The position numbers and the translations under genes were made by a program. Below the pieces are notes generated by a model. It was given only the letters and a program-made list of their open reading frames with translations. It did not search any database and was not told the DNA's origin. A DNA stretch of 64,000 nt from NCBI GenBank assembly GCA_023052935.1, contig CM041292.1, positions 35,470,639 through 35,534,638 of the forward strand. Direction: 5' to 3'. Origin of the DNA: Piezodorus guildinii (lineage: Eukaryota > Arthropoda > Insecta > Hemiptera > Pentatomidae). Position 1 is the stretch's first letter; every line of letters starts with the position of its first letter. This document shows, in pieces, positions 27,201 through 38,057 of this stretch.

Positions 27201-30200
27201 TAAAACCATTAAGAATTTATTAAGTGCAGAAACAAATGAAATAGATACATATATAAAATAAATGTATACATAAATAAGTAAAAAATAAACCAATAAATAA
27301 ACAAAAGGTATACAGTGGGATGGACATGGGAAGCTGTATTACTTAAGAGAGTTTAATATATGGCTGTAGGTGGAGGAGATGCACTGTTTATCAGTTTTAT
27401 GATTGACAGGATTAGATTGGAGATGGATGTGGACGGATTCAGCGATGAGCCTTTTTTTATGGTTGGGAACAGAATCTAAAATGGAACAATCTTGAAAGTT
27501 AAATGAATGATTAAAAGTTATGGAGTGTTCGGAGAGTTTTGAGGCTAGAAGGTTTCGAGAGGATATGGAGGATTTATGTTGAGATATGCGGGTTTTTAAG
27601 TAGTTTTTTGTTTCACCCACATAGGACACGTCGCAATCTAAACAAGGTATTTTATACACAATATTTGAGCGGTAGAGAGGATTTATCGGGTCTTTAGTAT
27701 TAGTGAAGAGGTGGGAAAGTTTGTTCTGGGTCTTTAATCCTAGCTTTAGGGAGGGTAAGGAAGATTTAAAGGATTTTTTAATATTTTCAGACCGGTGTGG
27801 AATATACGGTAGGGATCTATATTGAAATATTGTGGGTGAATTTTGGTCGTGTATTGTAGGGGGAGTAATTACACTACCTACCGGTCTGTTTAGCTCTCAT
27901 TAGTATACCTTTATCATTGTAATTTAATTAATTGATTTCTTTACACATCTATTTTCTTTTATGTTATAATATTGACATTCTCTAGTGAAATTGTTAATTT
28001 TTTTTTTTTTTTTTTTTTTTTAAATAGTATTTGTAATCTTATTTGAAATGTATCCTTTTTGTATCTTTTTAGCCCTGATGATGACCCACAATGGGGGTCG
28101 AAACGTTGGCAAACAATAAAATAGTTGAAACTATTCAGTTGTTTCATTTAATGACCGCCACCCGGACTAATTCCTTCAGTAATTCTCAACGGTCAACTAA
28201 TTATATCCACAATGACGAAATATAATTATATTCGGTTTGGGTAGAGAAAATATATCCACTATGAATAACATGATAATGGAAATATTACGATACATCGTAT
28301 CAAACATTAGACCCTATGACATAACGGAAATAAGGAAAATTAACCCCAAAAGTAGTAATGGCCCAATAATAGTTAAATTAAATTCATTATTTCTAAAAAA
28401 TGATATTATGAAAAATAAATTTAAATTAGGAAAATCCGATGAATTTAAAACAATAAAAATTAAAAGCGATATGCCAAAGTCTGTAAGAGATATCAGAAGA
28501 GAATTGTTCCCTTTTATGAAAGAACATTGGGAGAAAGGAAATAAGGCAACCTTGAGGTATGACAAACTTCTAATAAATGATCAACTTTTCTCACTAGAAG
28601 ATTTAAAGTCTCAAGAAACTTTAAAGAAAAAAAGAGAGAGGAGTGAAGATAAAGATAGAGAAGAAATTGTAAAAAGTCTAAGCAAAAAACCAGAACAGTC
28701 TAAAGGGAAAAGAAAGAAAGATGATAAGACTCATCAAAGATCATTCAGCTTGGATAAATTTCTGATATCTCATAAAGAAGATATGAAGACAGAAAATGAA
28801 ATGAAACGAGGACCTTCTGACAAAATAGAAAATCAAAAAATTAGGGAAAATGAAGCATAGCCAAAACCTACTCCTATGTTTCGAAGGCTCAACCATGGCA
28901 TGGATAAGGACCAACCTAAATACAAAAATAATATCAAGGATAATGAATTTAATGTATGCACCCTAAATACAAGAACATTATTAGGGGACCATAGAAAACT
29001 AGAATTAGACCTGGCCTTAAAATATTTAAAATGGGATGTGATAGGACTGTCTGAGGTAAGAAGGAAATTTCAAAAAATCATAGAAAGTAAGGATGGTACG
29101 ATTTTCGCCCACACAAGTTCAGAAAAAGGCATAGGAGGAGTAGGGTTTATAGTCAACAAAAAGTAGAAAAATAAAATAGCTGATTTTAAAGAAATAAGCT
29201 CAAGAGTAGCAAGATTGACTATAAATATAGGTAAAAGTAAAAAAATAGTTATGATCCAGGTTTATGCACCCACAGCTGCTGCTGCAGAGGAAGAAAAAGA
29301 AAAATTTTACAATGACGTACAATTCACTCTAGACAGATCAAGAAACTTTAAACACTCTGTCATAGTGATGGGAGACTGGAATGGAAGGGCTGGAAAACGT
29401 GTTAGTGGAGAAGAATATATCATGGGAAGTTCCTGGTATGGAGTGAGGAACCTGGGAGGTGAGTCACTTGTAAGCTTTGCCATGGCCAATAGATTGCAAA
29501 TTGCAAATACCTATTTCAAGAAGAAAAGTAAAAACAAATGGACTTGGGGCGCTCCTGATGGAAGAAAATATGAAATAGATTACATATTAGTAGACAACAT
29601 AAAGAATGTCAAAAATTGTGAAGTGATCACCAGGTTTAATTTTGACTCAGACCATCGCCTAATCAGAGCTACTTTACGTTATAAATATTTAAAAAGAAGA
29701 ATATTATCTCAGAAGAACCATACCTTCATACCTAAGAAAATAAATGAGGAAATTTTTCAAGAAGAAATAAAAAAATTGCATAATCTAATAGATGACAATG
29801 AAAATGACAATATTGAAATGCAATATAATACTGCAAAAATATCAGAACTGCAGGAACGAAAGAAAGGATATCACGCAAAATTATCCAGAAACACCTTGCT
29901 AATTTTAGAAAAGAGGAAAGAAATAATACAGAGGGGAAGACCGAATCCTCTGCTTACCCTCATAAATAAAGACCTTAGGGAAAATATAAAAAAGGATCTT
30001 AAGAAACATAAGGAAAATAAGATAACTGAAATTTTGGAAATGAATAAATCCTTTAAAAAATTAAAATTTGAACTAAATGAAGGTAAACACTGGCCAGCGA
30101 GTTACAAAAACAATCTAGGAAAGGAGGTGAGCAACAGAGGCAACATGATCGACTTGGCAACAAAATACTACCAAGAATTATATAATGCTGAAGAAGGAAA

Positions 30201-33200
30201 AGTATTTAAAAGAACCCAAAAAACGATAAGGATTGAAAATTCTGTTCCTGCAATACTGAAATCAGAAGTGGAAAGTTTAATTAAATCACTGAAGTGCTCA
30301 AAAAGTCCAGGCCAAGATGGTATTACAAATGAAATCCTGAAGGCTGGAGGAGAAGACCTAACAGCTCTACTATACAATTTTTTCAATAAAGTTCTAGAAG
30401 AAGAAGAAATCCCAACAGACTGGAAAATATCAAAAATTGTTTTGCTTTACAAGAAAGGGGATAAAACTAAATTAAATAATTTCAGACCAATATCATTGAG
30501 CGCTACTATAGGAAAAGTCTTTACAAAAATCATTCAAACCAGACTTACAAAAACAATAGATGAAAATTTACCTTTGGACCAAGCAGGCTTTAGGAAGGGG
30601 ATGTCTACAATAGATCATTTACACACTGTCAACCAACTCATAGAGAAAAGTAAAGAATATAATTTAAATTTATACCTCATATTTGTGGACTTCTCCAAAG
30701 CATTTGACAGTATATATCATAGCAGCATTATAACAGCTCTCAAGTCAATAGGTATCGAGGAAAAATATATTTCTATAATAAAGCAGTTGTATACTGATAA
30801 CAAAGGATTTATATCTAGCGACAAAAAAGGCAAGGAGTTTTCAATCAAAAGGGGAGTCAGGCAAGGAGATGCACTATCACCACAGCTGTTCAGTATAGTA
30901 CTGGAACTTATTCTAAAAGATATGGAATGGGAACAATATGGAATAAATATAAATGGTGTCAAAATAAATGTACTTAAATATGCTGATGACGTGCTACTGA
31001 TTTCCAGAAAAGAAGATGAGATAGTGACAATGCTACAACAATTAAGGTATAGAAGTGCACAACATGGACTGTCGTTGAACTTGGCAAAGACTAAAATAAT
31101 CACCAGCTCCAGTGTCGCCATAGTCAAAACAGATCTTCCTGAAATAGACGTAGTAGATGATTTAAAATATCTAGGACAAGTGATATCTTTTAAAGATCGA
31201 CAGTCTACTGAAATCCAAACAAGGACAGCTATGGCTTGGCGAAAATATTGGAGCTTAGGGATGATCATGAAGAACAACAATATCAGCCAGCCTCTAAAAA
31301 CGTTAGCCTTCAATAGCTGTATATTGCCTGTTCTATCTTATGGATGCCAAACATGGTCCCTCAACAAGCTACATGAGAGAAAAATTATAACATGCCAAAG
31401 AGCAATGGAGAGGAGCATGTTAGGCTTAAGGAAAAGCCAAAAGCTAAACAGCCAAACAATAAGAAAAGTTAGTGGTGTCACTGATGCAATAACATTCGTG
31501 AAAAAGATGAAATGGCAATGGGCTGGCCATCTAATGAGGAAAAATGATGAAAACTGGGCAAAAATATTGACAGAGTGGACTCCATTGGATAGGAAAAGGA
31601 ACCGAGGCAGGCAAAGAAGAAGGTGGGTCGACGAGATCAAAAAGGCAGAAGGAGTGCTATGGTCACGAAAAGCCAAGGACAGAGAATTCTGGAAGAGGAA
31701 GATGAGCGAACTCTTCAACTCAAGTACGGGTAGTTACCGTTAAAGACTTTAAACTCCTGAAAAGGAAGGTCTATGTACATATATGTATATAAATAAAGAG
31801 AAAAAAAAAAAAAAACGTAAATAAAAATGTATTATAAATGTTTATATGTATATCAATAAAGACTATTATTATTATTATTATTATTATAATTTTTTGAATT
31901 TATTTATCAATAAACTTGTTTTTAGGTAGCAATTTAGTTGTGCCAAAATGTCGAGATGAAATGCTTGCCCATCGAAAAATGCTACTTCAAGATTATAGAC
32001 TGTCACCAGAAATAGTTAGTTCTTGTGCTAGTGATATAGAAACGTTTTGTAAAGGAATTGAATTTGATGGAAAAACAATTCATTGCCTCATGGAGCATTC
32101 TCATGCCAGAAAAAAGAAAAACAGAGTATCCGATGCATGTCAACGCCAGGTTTGTTATTTATTATTAAAGGATATTTAGAAACAGCTGTTTCAGTAATTG
32201 TATAATCTGTTGTTTGTTTATTCATTTAATGTCATTATATGATACTATGGCTAATTGGACAATCCTACAGTGGGAGTCATAAATTTTACCTATTCAGATT
32301 TAATTAGGATAGGGATCTTTAATAAGTACCTGACATCGCACAGGCTCGGGACCACCGTCCTTTCCAAACTAATGTATAACTAAAGATTTCATTCAAGGTA
32401 ACGGGTTCAAACCCACATGTGGTCCTAGGATTTTTTAATGGGAGTAAAAAATCCTTAGTTATGCTGTCCTTCGGAGGGGATGTTAAAAGGTGGTCCCAAA
32501 CCTGTGCGATGTCAGGTACTTAAAGATCCCTTTCCTAATAAAACCTGGATAGGCAAAATTTAGGACTCCCACTGTAGCATCATCCGATTAGCCATAATAG
32601 CATAAAGTGACATTAAATAAAGAAACAACTACTTACTCCCATTAAAAAATCTTATGGCCACCTGCAGGTTTGAACCTGCGACCTTAAGCAGAGAAAGCTG
32701 TTATACTAGCCACTATGCTACTAGTGAACCCCATTGAATAATCCTTTTGTTTATCAATTTCTTAATGGCTTTATTTAAATTTTTAATTAGATTGATATTT
32801 TTTCAGTTATTTGAATTCAAATTATGTATTAAGTATAATGGCTTAGAAACAGTTTTGCCTATTTGGTCGTCTCATATTTTATGATATATATCATAGACTA
32901 TATTTAATAGATTAGTTGGATTTAATGGATTATATATCATTTGTAATCTTCAAATTACTTAAAATTTATTTATATATAAAAATATTGATCCTCCATCATT
33001 ACTGTTACTAGTGACAACCTGTTCTCTCGTAATATATGTTTAGAGTTGCACTATGGATTATTGGTTATTCTAAATTACTCGTCTGTTTTAGAAATGTATT
33101 TGGGAGTAAAAAAATTGTTGGTCAAGGGATTATTGCTTGGTACTTATCCCTTTTCCCTTTACCTTCTGATTATTGTTTTAATTGTGATCTTAAGATTTCG

Positions 33201-36200
33201 GGAGGAAACCTCAGGTCATTAACAAATATTTAACACAATTTTATATTGTTGTTCCTTAATATTCAACAGAGTGGGCAAACTGTGGTTGATATATTTTTAT
33301 CTGGCTCATATACTTTGCAGTATATTTTGGACTGAGAACAAATTTTTAAAAAATAACTTAAACTCTATTAATTTTTAAGATATTGAAACAAAACCAAGAC
33401 TAAAAATATAGTAATGATTTCTTATAACATATCACTAAAAAAACAAAAACAAAAAAAAACCTCTGCCTTCTTTACAATCCATAAAGGGTCTTGGGCTCAG
33501 TACATATAGAGATTCGTACTGTTTCTAGGCCAATGGCCATGCAATGAGGTGATTAGGCCAAGATCACACTCAACCACCAGGTTTTTCCCCATTTACAACT
33601 CGCAACTAAAAAATAAAAATTACTGAAAGCAACACTTTTAGGGTGATAAAAGAGTTGTCTTAATTTTTCTCTCTTCTACAGTTTAAACATTGCACTACTT
33701 GCTGTACGCATTTCAACCTTTAAAACCTAACTGGAACCCACACTTTGTATAAACACTTTAGAGAAAAACAAATTGGATATAGACGTTATATAAATTGAAA
33801 CTCACAATTGATTCATTACAACCATGATTGTTTGTAATCACATCATTGTATTAAAATTAGAATACTATTATTCTAAATGTAATAATTACCATCATTTTCA
33901 GTTGGAATTGCTAGTAAAGGAAACTGATGCTGGAGAAGACTGGAGAGTTGATCCTGTTCTTTGGAATGCCTGTCAGAGTGTCGTTAGTGTTGGTTGCAGC
34001 AAATATAAACCTGGTGATGCAAGGTATTTCAAAATTACTTTTTATTATTAATCAAAGGCTTGATTACGTTTTTAATTAATGTACACTATTATATATTTTT
34101 GAGATTTAAAAAATTGAAACATTTCAAATAAAGAAATAGAAATCTGGTGCATGCAACACACGATTTACACTTACCCTGGAGGCGACAGGAAATGGGTTAG
34201 GGTTTCAATGGTTCGGCGGGAAATTTTGGAGATGTGTAGTTTCCAGGAAAGAGTTTATAGAATTATAGAATGAAATATGCCCTTGAAAAAGAAGCATTTC
34301 ATTTTAGAATCAGCCAACATCAATGCTGTAGTAGCAAATTAGAGTAAAAACAACATATTGCTGCTCTTAGATTAATATTGCTTGCTCTGAATAAATAAGG
34401 ATTTATATTAGATGTTTTTTATTTTTTGTTCGTTAAAATATAAATGAAATAAACTATTTTGAACATTCCAACTTCCATGAGAATGTTCCAAATATGATTA
34501 ACTATATTTAATATCAATTGATTTGAAGTCAGGAAGATTTTAAAAATAATCTCTATTAGCCACAGCTTTAAATCTATATTTATGTCTTTCTTTGCTTCAG
34601 GGTGATGTCTTGCTTAATGGAAAAACTGAATACAGAAGTAATGACGCAAGAATGCGAAGTACCATTGAGACAGTTGCAGCACTTTGTAGTTCGAGATTAT
34701 AAATTAGATCCCCCACTATATAGAGCTTGCCGAGATGCAGCTGTGAAATATTGTTCGGCTAAATCAGTTTGGGCTGCTTCTCCGCTCTCCACAGATCCAG
34801 AGCGTGGGCCTTTGATTCTTCCTTGTCTTTATAATAAGGCCATCTCTCCAGAATATAAGGTATAAGCTATATGATGACAAAGTTTTTTGGAAAATAACTT
34901 TTTGATATGACTAGTGAGATACACTTTATTAAATTTAATTGAAAAATTTTTAATATTTAATTTTATTTTATTTAGAAATAGGTTGTTTAATTAAATTGTT
35001 TGGGGTACTGTGAATCCTGATGATTCGTATTACTTGTTTATTTATTTTACGTCACTTTATTCTACTATGGCTAATTGGATGATGCTATAGTGGGAGTCCT
35101 AAATTGATGATTCTTATTGAATGGCAATAGTACAAATTATGAAGAGTTCAATACATTTTATTAGGTTTTTTTAAATATTCAGAGCTGAACATATTTCGAC
35201 TCCAATTTCTTTACTTGAAAATGAAGCATACTGTTGATGTATTGTTCTACCATATTATGATTAGTTTCAGAAAATCATCTTTACATTCTACTAGTCTCTA
35301 GAAGCCATAACCCCTTAACTCACAGAACGTATCATCCTTTTTCCTCATTCTTCATGGATAAACATACTTTTTTTTTCTCTCTCTTAAATGTTATTTTAAA
35401 ATTAATTACATGAACAAATGACATTTTTAATGCTATGAAGTTCTATTACTCACTTTTCTAGTCTCGGAGGTGGTTTCTTTTGTGTGTCTGTTTAATAGAC
35501 CCTCTCCGATTCATTGTCAAATAGAGTTTCAAAGAGACCATATTTGAAGAATCTAGAACTGTAGAATATAAAAATGTAAACAAACTAACTTCATCATAAA
35601 AACAATACCCTCTGACTCACGATCTCTGTCCTCAAAAGTGTTATGAGTTTACCCACTTTCAATATTCCCAGTTCAATTATATGAGGTTAACATATCAAAA
35701 TATGGAAAAAAAATATATCAAAGGGATTCAATTACACTGTTTTTATACAAATTAAATGTAAATTTTTATGTGATCTGTTTAAGTGGCTATTCATATGAAT
35801 TTTTGGGATATACGGTTGCACTAGGCTATGAATTATCAGAACTCTATTGTATTTTAAAACAGCTTAATTTTTAATAATTACATCTAATTTTGTCATTTAT
35901 AAAACACATTAAAAAAAAAAAAAAAATTATATTCAAACTGTTATTTGTATTAAATTAATAATACTGGAAGGAATTCTCAACGGTCAACTAATTATATCCA
36001 CAATGATAAATTAATAATAATTTTGGAATTGTTCAAAACAAACTAAATATTTAGAAGTTGGTAAACATTTTAATAATATTTATTGATATTTTAATAACCT
36101 GAAATGCTTTGCTAGTTAATGTTTCAATAATTTAAAGTCAGTGTCGTTATTTTCATACAGCTATTTATTAACTTGTACTTTTATTTTAGTTGAGTCAAGA

Positions 36201-38019
36201 ATGTGTAAAGGAGTTGAAGCGTGTTATGAGACAACGGGCTATCAGTGTCGACCTTCATCCTAATATTGAAATGTTTTGCATCGAAGATTTATCAAAGTTT
36301 TGCACAACAAGAACAGGCAAAGGGGAAGAAATTCTTTGTCTTCAAGATCATTTGGAAGAGTATGTAATATTTTGTCTGTTTTACTTAATTTCATTTCTGA
36401 ATAAATACTTCATGTCGTTTATTTTATTAAATTTCCATGTCAAATAGCATGGACAAAGTTAGACCATTTTTCATAATTTATTACTTCTGATGGAAAAACA
36501 CAATGAAAAATATTTCACGAGTCTTGAATATTAATGCATATTCTCATAAATGTTTATCATAATTGTTAAATACCTTGGAATGATATAATATACCAATGTT
36601 AAAAAAAATATATATTTGGTGGATAATAGTGAATAATAAAAAAGTAAAAGAATTTTATTGGGTTGTAAAAGGGGACCGGCATGGTCTAGTGGCTAGTCTA
36701 CTATGCTTCGGGTCCTGGGTTCGAATCCCAGTTGTGTCGGAATATTATTTATTCTGTTATTTCAGCAGGGGAGCGATCATTGTGTATGGAGACCCTCCTG
36801 GGGCAGACCCAGCCTCTATAAAGTGGGTACCCAAAAAAGGGGAAAAAACCTGGCGGCTGAGCGTGATCTCGGCCGAATCACCTCGTTGCACGGCCGTTGG
36901 CCTTGAAACATTACGAATCTCTATATGTACTGAGCCCAAGACTCTTCATGGGCTGTAGTGGTACAGGTTGTAAAATAAGTTTGTTGCGGTTTTTACTGGT
37001 GATTTCAATAAAAACTTCAGATTCTTGTAAATATTTTTAATCGACTATATGTGACCCATTTTGATCTATTACTTGTTGCCATCTTTTATCACTTTGGTTA
37101 AATTCGGTCATCATCAAAAACAGTTGAAGGATGACTCTAGCGTTTTGATCCTTCCTTGTCAAAATTTCACGTTCTGAACCAAGCAAACCACTTAAGGACG
37201 GTGCTTTCTCCTAGGACATAATTGCCATGTTCACTGCAAATTTTGTTAACCATTTGTGCAGCGGATTTTTTTTTTCGGGAATTAAAAATCATTAAAATGA
37301 ATTTTTTTCTCTTCCATTTCCAAGCAACAAAATACCACTTAAAGATGAGGAATCTCAGTTAAAACGGATACATAAAAGCACCTTAACTAATCCTTTCTTA
37401 GAATATGTAAACATTATTGACCAAGTGAAAATGATTTTATAAACACAGAAAGGATTAAATTGAAATATTGAAAAATTTTACAACCCAATACTTCAACCTA
37501 TAACTACTATAATTAACTTTTAAGCTATCTTGCTCTCAAAGACGTATTTTTTAAGAAAATCCAATATTGCTGAAATATTTTATTCAAAATCCTTTCCTAT
37601 AAAAAGTAAAAGAGGGACTCTCCTCCATGCATTTATCTTCTGAAGAACTCCTTTTACCTTTACTGTTACTAAAAGTTGACTTCAGAATGATTTATTATTG
37701 GATTTAAAAAAGTTTAAGGGAGCGGCGTGGTCTAGTGGATAGAGCGCTAGTCTGCTGTGCTCCGGGTCCTGGGTTCGAATCCCGGCTGTGGCAGAATATT
37801 ATTTATTCTGTTAATTCGGTCGGAGGGCGACCCTAGGGTATGGAGACCCTCCTGGGGCAGACCCAGCCTCTATAAAGTGGATACCCAAATTAATTGGGGA
37901 AAAACCTGGCGGCTGAGCGTGATCAAAGCCTAATCACCTCATTGCACTGCCGTTGGCCTAGAAACAGTACGAATCTCTATATGTACTGAGCCCAAGACCC
38001 TTCATGGGTTGTAGTGGTA

Positions 38020-38057
<38 letters not shown>

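Larger units (their letters stand above)
26347..28216 (-). mobile_element. Penelope-like retroelement with inverted arms
   Basis: A perfect 13-bp TSD, GAAATATAATTAT, flanks it at 26334-26346 and 28217-28229. The ends are near-identical inverted arms of ~300 bp (26347-~26655 and ~27885-28180). The right arm alone carries a further 35-bp tail (28181-28215). Each arm holds a homopolymer A/T tract and a hammerhead-like motif. Between the arms, the minus strand encodes a PLE linker plus GIY-YIG domain. The arrangement looks like two partial copies joined head to head near 27885, a known PLE habit; that reading is inference. Confidence 0.85.
26153..28860 (+). pseudogene. LINE ORF1, interrupted by the PLE
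   Basis: The first part (26153-26346) begins MSTIEEKFNILIEKISGLEM and is Lys/Glu-rich with coiled-coil character. It reaches RNIII at 26346, where the PLE enters. Reading resumes in a different frame of the window at the second TSD copy (28217) and runs to the stop at 28858-28860, ending in a highly basic region (KKKRERSEDK, KGKRKKDD). Removing the PLE and one TSD would restore one continuous frame, so ORF1 was intact when the PLE landed. This is a putative RNA-binding chaperone by analogy with other LINE ORF1 proteins. Confidence 0.8.
25765..31883 (+). mobile_element. RTE-like LINE, split by a PLE
   Basis: A two-ORF non-LTR retrotransposon in GLG1 intron 4, about 4.2 kb without the nested element at 26347-28216. 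The 3' end is a (TTA)n run (31866-31883). A candidate 11-bp AT-rich TSD, TTATAATTTTT, lies at 25754-25764 and 31884-31894, which sets the ends, though it could be chance. ORF1 is coiled-coil-like; ORF2 has endonuclease and RT domains. It is in sense orientation with GLG1 and ends ~42 bp before the exon 5 acceptor. Confidence 0.85.

Noticed and set aside
28237..28860. Stand-alone 207-aa basic protein gene
   Set aside because: It is the second part of the LINE ORF1; the first methionine is internal and the frame joins across the PLE's TSD.
36596..36958. 120-codon open frame with a Gly/Pro-rich segment
   Set aside because: It lies across the SINE-1 copy; the protein-like text is translated SINE sequence.
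37718..37795. tRNA gene called from A and B boxes
   Set aside because: The same head recurs at 3362, 36671 and 62937 with an identical ~220-bp body after it, so it is the SINE-1 promoter region rather than a working tRNA gene.
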